Below, piece by piece: positions 1 to 11,700 of a stretch of 64,000 nt of DNA (position 1 is the first letter of the stretch; each line of letters starts with the position of its first letter). Made by a program: the position numbers and the translations under genes. Location: positions 21,596 through 85,595 of the forward strand of contig JAJPJX010000057.1 in assembly GCA_021324015.1 (NCBI GenBank), in the 5' to 3' direction. The stretch is from Solibacteraceae bacterium. Lineage in GTDB: Bacteria > Acidobacteriota > Terriglobia > Bryobacterales > Bryobacteraceae. The notes under the pieces are model-generated. The model was not told the DNA's origin and searched no databases. It saw nothing but the letters and a program-made list of their open reading frames with translations.

Positions 1-68
1 TCGCTTCGCCAACCTACTGGCTCCGCGAAAAATGTGGTCTCTTCCAGTTTACCCTAATTTCCGCAGTT

Positions 69-1889
69 TCAGAATCGCTTATCTGAATAGGCTTCGGGAC
101 GGCGGTAGAAGCCGCCACCCACCGAGCGCATGATCTTGCCCCAGAGAGCCTGACCCAGCTCCGGCAGGTCCGCATTGTGAACGGGCACCACCTGTATGTG
201 GAGTCCCGCCATTTCGTCGGTGCTGTCCGGTCCCCAGCGGACCCGCTTGGGTGGGTGGTTCGGATTGCGCACATTGGCCGTCGAATTGTCGTAGGTAAAC
301 TCCATCTCGAACCGGGTCCCGGCCGGGAAGCGTATCGGGGCGGCATAGTGATATTGATCCTGCCAGTTGAAGTCCCAGTCCCGGATCCAGATGAGCCACA
401 CCTTGCGCCCATCCGGAAGGACGGCCCATCCCTTCATGTCCTTGCAGATATAATGCGCGTGCGGAATGATGCCGATGGCTTCCACATCCACCGGCGTGGT
501 GAAGTGATCGCGCACCTTGTAGGATGCGTCCCCGGCCGGGATGTCGATGGCCCGGGAAACCAGGGCGATATCCACGACATGCTTCTGCGGTGGCTGGGCG
601 GTGAAATAGAGCGCAAGTTCCGACTGGTCGAGGCCCGGTTTCCCGATCGGATGATAGTGAATCTGGAAGACCAGGTCTGTTCCGCGGCGCACGGGGATGG
701 AGATGCCCGCCGGCATGTGGATGGGCGAGGAACCGGGCGTCCACCCGCCCAGGGCGCCCGAAGGCAGAAATCCGGGGGTACCGAAGCAGGGGTACTGTTC
801 GCCCCGGCGGCGCGCCAGTCCCGAGCGATCCAGCAGAAACAGCGCATGATGAACCAGCGTGCGGTCGCCGGCACGAAATTCTGCGGCCTGCACGTATCGG
901 TCCGCGTTCAAGCCCATGGGCACCACAAAGCACTCGTAGCGGTCCGGACCGTCTGCGCTGACCGCAAACGGCTTTGGCATCCGCAGGACCAGGTCTGGTT
1001 TTCCCATTCGCCAGCCCTGGGGAAATTCCGGCGGCGGCGGAAGGTCCCTCGGATTTCCCTCCGGAGCGCCGGCCTCGGCCCAACGGCGAATCCGCTGGAT
1101 TTCCGCCTCTGTCAGCCGGCGTTCTCCTTGAAAATGGCCGTATCCCGCCGCCGGCAGCCAGGGGGGCATGTAGCGGCTGGCCGTGACCCGGGTAATCAGA
1201 GAGGCGCGCCTGGCGGCATCCTGATAGGTGAGCAGCGGAAAGGGAGCCACCTCGCCGGGACGATGGCACCCGGCACAATTCCGGAACAGGATGGGAGCGA
1301 TGTCGCGGGTGAAAGTGACCTCCGCCGGGCGAGGGGTCAGTTCGAAGGGAATGGCACAGCCCAGCGCGCGAGTCTCCGGTTCGGTTACGGGCTTGCCGGC
1401 GAGGATCTGCTCCAGGGCCGCCCTGAGGTCCTGCCGATGAGCCGCCGGGCGTGTTTTCCCGAAGTCCACATAGCGGTCATCCACCCTCCCGCGGTACAGC
1501 AGGCGACCCTCCGGCGAAACGACGGCGACCTCGAGGGTCACCTTCACTCCCAACGCGCGCGCCAGCGTTTGTTTCGGGTCGAGCAGCGTGGGAAACGGAT
1601 AGCCAAACTCGCGCACGTGGCGGCGCACCTCAGGCGCGCTCACCGCGGGGTCCGAATGGACGGCTAGAAACGCGACGCCCCGGGGGGCGTACTCGGCGTG
1701 CAGCCGCGCCAATTCCGGGGCGTAGGCCTTGGAGATGGGGCAGTCCGTGGCGATGAAGGCAAACACGGCCGCCTTCGAGCGCCGCACCTCGGCGGAGGTG
1801 TGGCGCACGCCGGCGGTATCCGGAAGGTTGAACGTCGCGGAAAGTAGGGGCCAGAGCGCTGCCGCCGCGAGAAACCACCAGACAGGCAT
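69..1889 (-). CDS. Thioredoxin-like / cytochrome c / copper type II monooxygenase-like fusion protein
   Basis: This 606-residue protein combines three redox modules. Residues 1-20 form a signal peptide or membrane anchor, so it should act in the periplasm. Residues about 20-165 are an AhpC/TSA-redoxin-like fold with one cysteine (Cys50, in a CPIS context), so it lacks the second cysteine of a CxxC thioredoxin. A single haem-binding CAGCH lies at 205-209. The C-terminal half carries the ligand spacing of peptidylglycine-hydroxylating monooxygenases: His347-His348, His411 or His413, His477-x-His479 and Met560. The start is an ATG with AGCAGG just upstream. The domain calls are from motifs. The substrate is unknown, and a real oxygenase activity is an inference from the conserved copper ligands. 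Nothing is seen in the 68 bases between its stop and the window edge. Confidence 0.85.
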   Translation of the reverse strand: MPVWWFLAAAALWPLLSATFNLPDTAGVRHTSAEVRRSKAAVFAFIATDCPISKAYAPELARLHAEYAPRGVAFLAVHSDPAVSAPEVRRHVREFGYPFPTLLDPKQTLARALGVKVTLEVAVVSPEGRLLYRGRVDDRYVDFGKTRPAAHRQDLRAALEQILAGKPVTEPETRALGCAIPFELTPRPAEVTFTRDIAPILFRNCAGCHRPGEVAPFPLLTYQDAARRASLITRVTASRYMPPWLPAAGYGHFQGERRLTEAEIQRIRRWAEAGAPEGNPRDLPPPPEFPQGWRMGKPDLVLRMPKPFAVSADGPDRYECFVVPMGLNADRYVQAAEFRAGDRTLVHHALFLLDRSGLARRRGEQYPCFGTPGFLPSGALGGWTPGSSPIHMPAGISIPVRRGTDLVFQIHYHPIGKPGLDQSELALYFTAQPPQKHVVDIALVSRAIDIPAGDASYKVRDHFTTPVDVEAIGIIPHAHYICKDMKGWAVLPDGRKVWLIWIRDWDFNWQDQYHYAAPIRFPAGTRFEMEFTYDNSTANVRNPNHPPKRVRWGPDSTDEMAGLHIQVVPVHNADLPELGQALWGKIMRSVGGGFYRRPEAYSDKRF

Positions 1890-1924
1890 CCTGCTCTCAT
1901 CATCTCAGAATCGGGCCTTGGACC

Positions 1925-2308
1925 TCACACCAGGCTATACAGAAGCACCCCGAGGACGATCAACGTGATCACCACGTAGACGCGGTCCCCTTCCCTGGCG
2001 AATGCCCACACCGAAAAGGCCACCCGCGCCATCGGTGTGGCGATCAGAACCAGCAGTCCGGCCTGGATCAGGCTGCGGCCGCGCAGCGAATGCAGGCCGT
2101 GCAACACTCCGGATACAGACCGGTATTCGGCGGGCTCACCGTGGAAGACCTGGAAGGACACCCGGGCGCCCCCGTGACGCCACAGATACAAAACGCCACC
2201 CGTCACCACCAGGAACGCGGCCATCGAAACTCCGAGGCGCAACAGGTTACCGATGATATTCTCCACCCGGGTATCGTCCCACCGCTGTTTTGAGGGCGTC
2301 ATCTTCAA
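1925..2308 (-). CDS. DUF1634 family membrane protein, partner of TauE/SafE exporter
   Basis: This is a 127-residue protein with three hydrophobic segments, at about residues 28-45, 77-95 and 107-126. Its composition and layout match the DUF1634 family, members of which are usually encoded directly beside a sulfite exporter TauE/SafE protein. Its start codon overlaps the stop of that upstream gene (ATGA at 2305-2308), so the two are translationally coupled and probably form one transport unit in the inner membrane. The function is not established for the family. A role as an accessory subunit of the exporter is inferred from the pairing. Confidence 0.8.
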   Translation of the reverse strand: MKMTPSKQRWDDTRVENIIGNLLRLGVSMAAFLVVTGGVLYLWRHGGARVSFQVFHGEPAEYRSVSGVLHGLHSLRGRSLIQAGLLVLIATPMARVAFSVWAFAREGDRVYVVITLIVLGVLLYSLV

Positions 2309-3141
2309 ATCTTCCCGGCAATTCCGCTATAGATCATTTCCAGGGCCAGAAGCCCCACGACAGCACCGAACACCAGGCGCAGGACGCGGGTGCGAGCACC
2401 CATCAAATGCCGCGCCCCCAATAGCGAACCGCCCAGCACCCCCAGCATCACGGGCATGGCCAGCCCGGGATCGATGTAGCCGCGGCTGAGATACACTCCG
2501 GCGCTGGCGGCGGCTGTCACTCCGATCATGAAGTTGCTGGTGGCGGTGGAGACTTTGAAGGGAATCCGCATCACCTGATCCATCGCAATCACCTTCAGCG
2601 CGCCCGAACCGATGCCCAGCAACCCGGAGAGGGTGCCGGCCATGAACATCAGACTGAAACCGGCTTTCACCCCCGTAACCCGGTAGTTCCGGAGTCCTCC
2701 GGAGGTGGGAAAAGTTCCCTTAAGCCGCAGGCGCTCCGCAAGCGGGTCGGAGGGCACATTTTCCAATCGTTCCCGGCGGGGCCGGCTGGATACAATCGCG
2801 GAGTACAGGAGCACCACTCCGAAGATCACGGCCAGCGCGGAACTGGGGATGCGGGTAGCCAGGAAGGCGCCGCAAAGGGCGCCTATGGTGGTGGCGACCT
2901 CCAGGAACATGCCGATCCGAATGTTGGAGAAGCCTTCTTTTACGTACGCCGCGGCGGCTCCCGACGAGGTGGCGATCACCGAAACCAGCGTGGCGCCGAT
3001 GGCGTACCGGATATCCACGCCCAGCACGAGAGTGAGCACCGGCGTGATCACTACACCGCCCCCCAGGCCGGTCAGCGCGCCCAGGAAACCGGCGAGCGCA
3101 GAGACCGAGACTACTACCAAGGTGAATTCGAGGACGTTCAA
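2305..3141 (-). CDS. Sulfite exporter TauE/SafE family protein (TSUP)
   Basis: This 278-residue polytopic membrane protein has the glycine-rich first helix typical of TSUP anion exporters (a GALTGLGGGVV motif near residues 21-31). The same kind of sequence recurs in the second half (SGLLGIGSGALKV), which is the internal duplication characteristic of the family. Such proteins move small sulfur- or carbon-containing anions across the inner membrane. The substrate cannot be read from the sequence. The start is TTG, chosen because it precedes the first hydrophobic helix and no in-frame ATG fits. The gene is followed with a 4-base overlap by its DUF1634 partner. Confidence 0.88.
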   Translation of the reverse strand: MNVLEFTLVVVSVSALAGFLGALTGLGGGVVITPVLTLVLGVDIRYAIGATLVSVIATSSGAAAAYVKEGFSNIRIGMFLEVATTIGALCGAFLATRIPSSALAVIFGVVLLYSAIVSSRPRRERLENVPSDPLAERLRLKGTFPTSGGLRNYRVTGVKAGFSLMFMAGTLSGLLGIGSGALKVIAMDQVMRIPFKVSTATSNFMIGVTAAASAGVYLSRGYIDPGLAMPVMLGVLGGSLLGARHLMGARTRVLRLVFGAVVGLLALEMIYSGIAGKI

Positions 3142-3210
3142 AGGCGTTTCGCGTCGACTACCCTTCCAAGATAAAGCGATCCGGGAGTCGCAAGCAAACG
3201 CCGGGGGACA

Positions 3211-3603
3211 TCAGGCGACGTTCATGACCTCTTCCAGGAGGGAGACCGCACCCTGATCCGCCAGTTCCTGGCACCTGATGCAGTAAGGAGCCCAGGGAAC
3301 GGCGGCCAGACGCCGCGGACTGATTTCTTCTTCGCAGGCGGCACAGATCCCGTAGCTCCCCGTTTCCATCCTGCGGAGGGCCGACTGCACGGATCGCAGC
3401 AGCGCCGAGGTACGTTCCAGATTCACAATCCGGAGTTCCAGATCCACGGCTTTCTGCTGGACATCGATGGTGTCGGCGGCATGCTCGATCTCGATGCCCT
3501 CACGCTTTTTCAGCCCGCTAAGCAACTCAGCTTCTTTGGCCTCGAGGGCCTCCCGGAGGCGCTTCATCTCTCGCGTCTTTTCCCGTGGCGCCATTTTTTC
3601 CAT
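3211..3603 (-). CDS. DksA/TraR-type C4 zinc-finger protein
   Basis: This is a 130-residue protein. The first ~85 residues are charged and heptad-like, as in the coiled coil of DksA. They are followed by a C4 zinc finger built from two Cys-x2-Cys pairs (CAAC and CIRC, about 20 residues apart) with the YGIC and PYC context of the DksA/TraR family. DksA-like proteins bind the RNA polymerase secondary channel and adjust transcription during the stringent response. The start is an ATG preceded by a purine-rich CGGGGG stretch. It could be a general DksA paralogue rather than the main DksA. Confidence 0.85.
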   Translation of the reverse strand: MEKMAPREKTREMKRLREALEAKEAELLSGLKKREGIEIEHAADTIDVQQKAVDLELRIVNLERTSALLRSVQSALRRMETGSYGICAACEEEISPRRLAAVPWAPYCIRCQELADQGAVSLLEEVMNVA

Positions 3604-3713
3604 CCCCCGAGAATATCGGCGGGCCGGGCCAGAGGAAATACTGGCAATCGGGTATTTTTCGAGTTCGCTCGCGGGTGCTAAGGTATTTTCCCGACGCTAC
3701 GCTCGCGGGAGCG

Positions 3714-5450
3714 TCACTTGTAGTTCACGTTCTTGCCGTACAGGACGCGGTAGGTCAGGTATCCCGAGTCAATCCCGGTAGCGCTGAACTTCACCGGCGT
3801 GCTGATGCTGCCCACCAGCAGGTAGGCCACCGGAAGCACGGTATCCTGCGGGTTCACCGGCAGGTTCTGCAACACCTGCGCGGGGACAATGTACTTCCCG
3901 GCACTGGCCGGTGCGATGCACTCGAAGGCCACGCCCGGCGTGGTGGCGCTGGGCACCCGCTGGCCGGTCTTGTTGAGGTCGCCACCCGTGGAGCTGATTC
4001 CGACAATGGCCACCAGGCCGTTCGGGTCGCTGGGGTTCCAGTCGACCTCGAGATTTTGCGATCTGGTGATGTCGTTAATGGAACCGGCGTTGGTCCAGTT
4101 CAATTGGCCGGGAAGGGTGATTTGCGTGCTGAAGGCGCCTGCGCCGCTGCCTCCCGGACCGTTGACGGTAAAGGTTCCGGCGTTGAGGAACGGCTTGGGC
4201 TGATTGGGCGGCGGCTTGAGGAGATCGGCCAGCGCCACGCCCCCGAGCGTACCGGCATACGCGCCCGCCGGGCCTTTGGAAAGGGGCATGGTTGAGGAAG
4301 GCCCGACCACGTTGAGGGCGGAACCCGCATCCAGAATCTTGATCTGGCTCAGAATGGGATCAATCGGCGTTGGGTCAGGACCCCGGAACGTGGTGACCGC
4401 GCAATCGCCAACGGACGGCGACTGGGAAATACCCTGCGAAAACAGCAATTGAGGCAAGGTAAAGCTGCCGAACACGCCGCTTCCGGTATCGGAGGTCAGG
4501 GTCAAGCTGCTGCCGCCACCGGAAATCGTGATCACGTTGCGGGTCAAGGCGACGGCGCCGATCCCATAGCTTCCGTTGGCAGCGGCCGCAGTGAGATCCG
4601 CGCCGGAGAATCCGTTGGCGTCGGAGCAGGCCGTCGCGCCATTCGGATCGACCGCGATGCTCACGAAGTTGCTGACCACTCCGTTGATGCGCACGGCCAC
4701 GTTCACGAAGCAGCCTTTCACACCCTGGGGAATCACGAAGTTGATCTGGTCCAGGCCGTTGCCCACGCGTCCGGCGAAGGGCACGGTGGCTTTTTGTCCG
4801 CCCACGAACACTTCCACCGGGACTGTGGACCGGAGGTCCACCGCGGTAACCGGCTGAGTCTCATCCTGATTGATGGGCCCAAGTCCGGTGCCCCAAAGAG
4901 TCAGGGTGTCGCCGTTCTTGGCCGGCCCGGCGAGGCGCAAGGAGAGATCCTGGACCAGGCTGTTGATGTTGTACTTGACGTCGGTGACCACACCCGGACC
5001 GCTCCCTCCGGAGTTCAACGCGAAGGCCCCGAAAGAACTCTGCACCACGGTAACCGGCGCGGGCTGGCTGGTCTGCCCGTTAAAGGTCACCGTGATCTGC
5101 CCGGTACCCACGGGTGCGTTCGAAGGCATAATGGCGTTTACCTGCGCCGCTGAAGTGTACGCCACGATGCAATTGACGGTGGCGCCCCCGACCGTCAACT
5201 GGACCGTGGTACCAGCGAGTCCCTGCGTGGTGGGTAATGGGTAGGAACTTACCTGTGTGGGCGTCGAGGGGCCCAGGTTCTGCCCGAGGATGGCAAAGTA
5301 GGAGCCCTGCGCGATGGAGGAATTCGGCAGACCTTGAGAACTGTAGCTGGCGGCGTTTAAAACCCCGCCGGAAGTGATCACGGGCTGCGCGGAGACCGTC
5401 GCGGCCAGGCACAAACACAGCAATAAAACTCGAAAAAGATTCTGATTCAC
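3714..5450 (-). CDS. Secreted TIGR03437-type (Solibacter domain) protein
   Basis: This 578-residue protein has an N-terminal signal peptide (residues 1-21, ending VSA-Q). Residues about 22-265 hold the IPT-like 'GGVLNAASY...FAILGQNLGP...QVNAIMPS...LWGTGLGP...QINFVIP' pattern of the TIGR03437 domain, which was first catalogued as a C-terminal domain in Solibacter proteins. Here it is N-terminal. It is followed by about 300 residues of Gly/Ser/Thr-rich sequence with three cysteines that I do not recognise. The gene begins with GTG and is divergent from the giant BACON protein at 5740, which carries the same domain at its C-terminus. The role is unknown, probably extracellular or on the cell surface. 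Confidence 0.7.
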   Translation of the reverse strand: MNQNLFRVLLLCLCLAATVSAQPVITSGGVLNAASYSSQGLPNSSIAQGSYFAILGQNLGPSTPTQVSSYPLPTTQGLAGTTVQLTVGGATVNCIVAYTSAAQVNAIMPSNAPVGTGQITVTFNGQTSQPAPVTVVQSSFGAFALNSGGSGPGVVTDVKYNINSLVQDLSLRLAGPAKNGDTLTLWGTGLGPINQDETQPVTAVDLRSTVPVEVFVGGQKATVPFAGRVGNGLDQINFVIPQGVKGCFVNVAVRINGVVSNFVSIAVDPNGATACSDANGFSGADLTAAAANGSYGIGAVALTRNVITISGGGSSLTLTSDTGSGVFGSFTLPQLLFSQGISQSPSVGDCAVTTFRGPDPTPIDPILSQIKILDAGSALNVVGPSSTMPLSKGPAGAYAGTLGGVALADLLKPPPNQPKPFLNAGTFTVNGPGGSGAGAFSTQITLPGQLNWTNAGSINDITRSQNLEVDWNPSDPNGLVAIVGISSTGGDLNKTGQRVPSATTPGVAFECIAPASAGKYIVPAQVLQNLPVNPQDTVLPVAYLLVGSISTPVKFSATGIDSGYLTYRVLYGKNVNYK

Positions 5451-5739
5451 GTGATTATTTCCGCTCCCTCTAGCGCGATCGAGACTCGTAGTGTACCACC
5501 ACTTTTCCGCGCGACAGACTGCCCGGCCAACAAACCCGTACTATGCCATCCCCCTCGGCGAGAGGCCTGATGCGGGCCATTTTCCGCAACTTGCAGGAGT
5601 GATGCGAACGCCGTAAGAGCAGTACTAGAACCTGATGCGCGGGCACCCGTCTTGTGTCCTTCCGACCTACGGGCTACGCTAAACTCACTGCCCTGGAAAA
5701 CCGACTGAATTTAAAACGATTATTGCCATTATCAAGGTC
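5451..5739. other. Divergent intergenic region between two TIGR03437-type secreted proteins
   Basis: The 289 bases separate two divergent start codons, so they should hold both promoters. I see no convincing consensus promoter, terminator or small gene. The 40 bases before 5740 are AT-rich compared with the surroundings, as expected close to a promoter. Confidence 0.4.
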
Positions 5740-8700
5740 ATGAAAGAACTCATGGGAACGGGGAGCCGACGGAGGCTGTGCGGATGGTTTTTAGGGTTGC
5801 TGCTGGCAGCCGCGGGCGGCTTGCAAGCGGGAACCCTAAGCATTTCGGTGGGCGGCACGTTCACCGCGATTGCCGGGCAGAACGACCCGGTGGGCCTCGC
5901 CGGGAACACCTTCACGCTGGACACCTCCATTTCATCCACGGCCACGCCGGGGCTTTGCTCGGGATTTTCGAATACTAACACCTGCGCCGTTTACTCGGGC
6001 GTTCCGGTGACCCTGAATGTTCAGGGGGTATTGACGAACGCCACGTGCACCGCCACCGCCACCATCAATCTGAATAATCTGGGCGGCAATACCGTCGGCC
6101 TCAGCAACTGTACGTTGACCCTGTTTGGGCTGGTACACGCCACCTTCACGGCCACGGCCGTACTGCCGTCGGGTTCGATTCCCTCGACCAGCCCCGTATC
6201 GTTCGGGCCGGCCGCCATCATAGCGGGCAATAACAGCATCGCGCAGTACAACAATTCGCTGCTCGGGAGCGGCGAAGTCGGATTGACCGGAACCGTCACG
6301 GGCGCCTGCACCGCGTGCTTGCCGAACCTGACGGCCTCGCCTACTTCCTTGACCTTCACGGGGCAACTCGGCTCCACAACACCCACCAGCGCGCAAACCA
6401 TTACTCTTTCGAGCAGCGGCGCGCCGATTTCTTACAACGTCACCAACGTTCCGTCCTGGCTGACAGTGACGCCGACCAGCGGTACCACGCCAACCGGTTT
6501 GAGCGTGACTGCCAATCCCACCGGGCTGACACAGTCCACCAGCGGCTCGTTCACGATCACTTCCTCGGGAGCCGCGAATACTCCGCTCACGATCAACGTC
6601 ACCTTCAACCTGCTGCCGGCCCTGACCCTCAATCCGGGAAGCGTGTCGTTCAACTACCAGACCGGGGGCCAGACGCCCAACCCGGTACCGGTGACGGTGG
6701 GCAGCACGGGCAGCACGCTGACCTACTCGGCCGTGCCGAGCGCGTCCTGGATCACGGTGAGTCCGACGAGCGGTTCGACAGGCGGTTCGGTGAATGTGGG
6801 TATCAACCCCTCGCAACTGCCCACGGGGGTCAGTAATCCGACCGGAACCGTGAACTTCACGGCGCCAAACTCGGTCAACAGCAGCACCCCCAAGGTGCTG
6901 AACGTCAGCGTGGCGGTTTCGACGCTGCCCAGCATCGTGGTCAGCACCAGTCCGATTCAGGTGAGCTACCAGATCGGCGGCGCCACGCCCACCCTGTCGC
7001 CGCTACAGGTGACCAGTTCCGGCACCAGCTTTACGTTCAGTTCGGCGGCCAGCGTGACTTCGCCGCCCGGCGGCACCTGGCTGACGGTAAACCAGAGCGG
7101 CTCGACGACGCCGGGCAGCATCACCCCAGTCATCACTCCGACGGGCTTAACCCCGGGGACTTACTCCGGCCAGTTGACAGTTACCGCATCCGGGGTCACA
7201 AACAGCCCGCAGAACATTCCGGTGACGCTGACGGTGACCGGGCCGCCGGCGCTGCAGGCTCCGGCTTCGCTGACGTTCACGTACGCCAGCCCGGGCACTC
7301 CGCCCGCCGCGCAGAATCTATCGGTCACCAGCAGCGCAGGGGCGGCAGTGCCCATTTCGTTCACCGCCGCTCCAGGATCGGGCAGCGCCTGGCTTTCGGT
7401 GAGTCCCTCGACGGTCCAGACCACGCCGACCACGCTCGGCGTCTCGGTGAATACCAGCGGTCTTTCGGCAGGCACTTATAACGGCTCCGTGGTGCTGACG
7501 GCTACAACGGCTTCGTCCACGACCACGCTGACGGTCCCGGTGACGCTCACGATCACGTCGCCGCTCACCGCCGATCACACCTCGCTGAGCTTCGCTTACA
7601 CCGTATTAGGCAACCCGCCGTCCGCGCAGACTGTCAACCTGACCACGACGGGGTCGCCGGTTCCCTATACCGCCAGCACGACGCAGAGCTGGCTGGTGGT
7701 CTCGCCGGGTTCGGGGACGACGCCTACCGGGCTGAGCGTCTCGATCAATCCGACGGGCCTGGTGGCGAGCAGCACACCGTACACGGCAAACCTGGTGATC
7801 AACGCGGCGGCGGGCGTGCCTTCGCAGATCACGATCCCGGTATCTCTGACCGTGAGCGGCGCGCCGACCATCAGCGTTTCGCCGGGAACGCTTTCGTTCT
7901 CCTTCCAGTCTCTGGGCAGCCTGCCGCAGGCGCAGCCCATCTCGGTGACCTCTTCGAGCGGAAACATCCCGTTCACGGCCAGCGCCACCACGAGCGGCAA
8001 CAGCGGCAACTGGCTTTCGGTGACGCCCAACGGCACCACGCCGGGGAGCGTCAGCGTCTCGATCACGCAGGCAAGCCTCAATCCGGGGGTCTACTCGGGG
8101 ACGGTCACGGTCGCATCCTCCCAGGCTTCGAACAGCCCGCAGTCGGTGAGCGTGCAACTGACGGTGACCGCGGCGCCCAAGCTGAGTGCCAATCCCTCTT
8201 CGCTCAGCTTCAACGCCGTGGCATTGAGCGGCACGAATCCGGCTCCACAGACGGTGATGATCAACACCGACAGCACCGCCGTCTCGTACGCCGCGGCGGC
8301 CAGCGTGCCGTGGCTCTCCGTGACGCCCTCGGGCGGCACGGCGGGTTCCACGCAGCTTTCGGTGTCAGTAAACATTGCGGGCCTGTCCCAAGGAGCGTAT
8401 AGCGGCGCCATCAACATCACGCCCACCGGAGCCGCGCCCATCAGCATCCCGGTCGCCCTGACGCTGTCGGCGCCGCCCAACCTTTCGCTAGGCGCCGCGG
8501 GGCTGACTTTCAACTACCTGGCTGGCGGCACTGTACCGGCGGCACAACCCGTGACGGTGAGCAGCAGCGGGACGGCGTTGACATTTTCTTCCTCGGCAGC
8601 GGTCATCTCCCCGGTGGGAGGCACGTGGCTGGCAGTGACCGGCAGCGGCCAGACCCCGGGAAGTGTGAGTGTGTCGCTAAACCCTGCCGGCCTGTCAGGA

Positions 8701-11700
8701 CTCCCGGCCGGAACCTATAGCGGACAGGTCGCGGTCACCTCGTCCAGCGCGGGCAACAGCCCGGTGAGCCTCCCGGTGACGCTCGTGGTTGTCCAGGCGG
8801 CGCCCTCTCCGCAAAGTCTCTCCTTCGCCTACCAACTGGGGCAGTCGTCACCCGCCCCGCAGACGCTGAGTCTGACAACGATTGGAGGGGCGGTCACCTT
8901 TACCGCGACCCCCAGCGTGACCACACCCTCGGGCGGCACCTGGCTGCAAGTTACGCCCGCCGGCAGCGCGTCCTGGACCGTTTCCGTGGTACCCGGGAGT
9001 CTGGCGGCCGGAAATTACAGCGGCAACATCGTGCTGACGGCGGCGACTCCCTACGCGGGTTCCCTGACGGTGCCGGTGTCCTTCATCGTGACCAGCTCGC
9101 CTCCCATCATCGCTTCTCCTTCGGCGTTAAGCTTCAACTACCAGTTAGGCGCGCCCACCACCGGCCTGCAGCAGACTGTGCAGATTACCAGCGGCGGCGC
9201 CACCTTCAGCGCCGCGGTGGCCCAGGGCGGCAACTGGCTGAGTCTGGGTTCCACCACCAGCGGCAACGTGCCGGGCAGCATTCAGGTAAATGCCAATCCT
9301 ACGGGTTTGACGGCCGGCACGTATTCGGGATCCATCAGCATCACTTCCGCCGGCGCCGGGAACTCTCCCCTGAGCTACCCGGTGACGCTGGTGGTAACGT
9401 CGACCACGATTTCGGCGTCGCCGAACCCGGTCACCTTGAGCTATCAAACGCATAGCGGCACGGCGCCCACGGTCCCGCTGGCAGTCACCAGCAGCGGCTC
9501 CAACGTGCCGTTCACGGTAAGCACCCCCTCGGTGAACTGGCTGACGGTGAGCGCTCTGAGCGGCACCACCGGCGGCGCCCCGCTAAATCTCTCCATCAAC
9601 ACGACGAACGCCGACAGCCTGGCGGCGGGCAGTTACAACACGACGCTGACCATTTCGGCGAGTTCCATCAGCAGCAGCGTGCCGGTCTCAGTGACGCTGG
9701 TAGTGAGCGCCGCGCCGACGATCTCGGCAGCTCCGCAGAGCATCTCCCTCTCCTACCAGTTGGGAAGCCCGGCTCCGGCTCCCACAAGCCTCTCCATCGC
9801 CAGCAGCGGCAGCGCCCTTAGTTTCACGGCTACCGCTTCGACCACCGGCGGCGGCAACTGGCTGGCAGTCTCCGGCGGCAACACCACGCCGGCTACGCTC
9901 TCGGTGTCGCTGGTGACCGCGGGCCTCGCCGTGGGCAACTACAGCGGCAGCATCACCATCTCATCACCCGGGGCGGCCAACCCCAAGGTCACCATTCCCG
10001 TGACGCTGGCGGTGACGGGCGCGCCGAGCATCTCGGTGGGCCCCACGTCGTTGACCTTCGCCTACCAGATCAACAATACCCCGCCGGCCTCGCAACAGAT
10101 CTCGGTCGGCAGCAGCGGAGCGGCGCTGAACTTTACCGCCACGCCTTCGACCTCTTCCGGCGGCGGCTGGCTGGCTGTGTCGGCGAGCGGCAGCACCACG
10201 CCGGCGACGCTGACGGTTTCCATCAATACCTCTGGACTGTCGGCGGGGAACTATAGCGGCAGCATCACGGTCTCCTCGCCAAGTGCGGCCAACCCCACCA
10301 CGACCATCCCGGTGAGCCTGACCGTTTCGGCGGCGCCGGTGCTTTCGGCGGCGCCTTCTGCGCTCTCCTTCTCCGTGCAGGTGGGTGGTAGCGCGCCTGC
10401 GGCGCAGAATTTCACGGTCAGCGCCAGCGGCTCGGTACCTTTGGCGGTCAGCGCTACGGCGACCGGCGGCACCTGGCTGTCTGTGACCGGCAGCGGCAGC
10501 ACGCCCACCAGCATCGCCGTGAGCGTGAACCCGGCCGGCCTGGCGGCGGGCACGTACAAGGGCAACGTTTCTGTCACTTCGGCCCAGGCGGGCAACAGCC
10601 CGCTGCTGGTGCCGGTGACCTTCACCGTGACCGCGGCTCCACCGTTGGTGATGTCCCCCACCGGGCTGGTGTTCAACTACCAGATGGGCGGGACTGCTCC
10701 GGCGGCACAAAGCGTGGCCGTATCGGGCGGCACGGGCACGTTCACGGCGGCGGCCTCCGGAGGTACCTGGCTGTCCGTCACGCCCTCCGGCGGCAGCACG
10801 CCGGGGAGCATTTCGGTCTCCGTGAATCCCAACGGCCTGACGCTGGGCAGTTACCTGGCCGCCGTGACGTTGAACACGCCGAATGGCTCGCCGCAGATCG
10901 TGCAGGTGCGGCTCAACGTGACCACCGGCGGCGGGCAAACCCAGGTGAGCGGCGACTCGCTCAACTTCACGTACACCATTGGCGGTTCGCTGCCGGCGCC
11001 GCAGACTCTCAACATCGTGACCTCGAGCGGCGCGAGCGCGGCGTTCTCGGCAACCGCAGGCGGCGGAACGTGGCTCACGGCCGCCGCGAGCGGCAGCACC
11101 ACCCCCGGCAGCGTCACTGTGAGCGTCAACCCGGGTTCGCTGGGCGCTGGCACCTATACCGGCTTTGTGGCGATTACCGTAGTGGGGGCCACGGACAGCC
11201 CGAAAGTCTACCCCGTCACCCTGACCGTCAATTCGGGCAGTTCGCTGATTACGGATCAGTCTTCGCTGGCCTTCGCATTCCAGACAGGCGGTACGGCGCC
11301 GGCGGTACAGCAGCTTAACCTCTCCACCAGCGACAGTAATCCGTTGACCTACTCGTCGGCGGTTTCCAATGCCACCTGGTTGTCGGTGTCACCCGCCTCC
11401 GGCTTGACCCCCGCCGCGATCAACCTTTCGGTCAACACAACGGGATTAATGCCCGGCACTTATACCGGCACGGTGACCTTCAGCGTGCCGGGGGCTGCGG
11501 CAAGCAGCGGCACCAGCGTGTCCGTCACGCTGACAGTAAGCACCGCCACCGCCATTTCGTCCACGCCGAACTCGCTTACCTTCCAATCGCAAAGCGGCCA
11601 GGATGTCCCCGCGGCGCAGACCATTTCCGTGAGCAGCACGGGAACCCAGTTGCCCTACACGGCGACCACCAGCGGGGGTCACTGGCTGACAGCGGCGCCG

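Noticed and set aside
3693..3715. Terminator after the TIGR03437 gene
   Set aside because: GACGCT/AGCGTC can pair, but no T-run follows in the leftward direction and the stem includes the stop codon.
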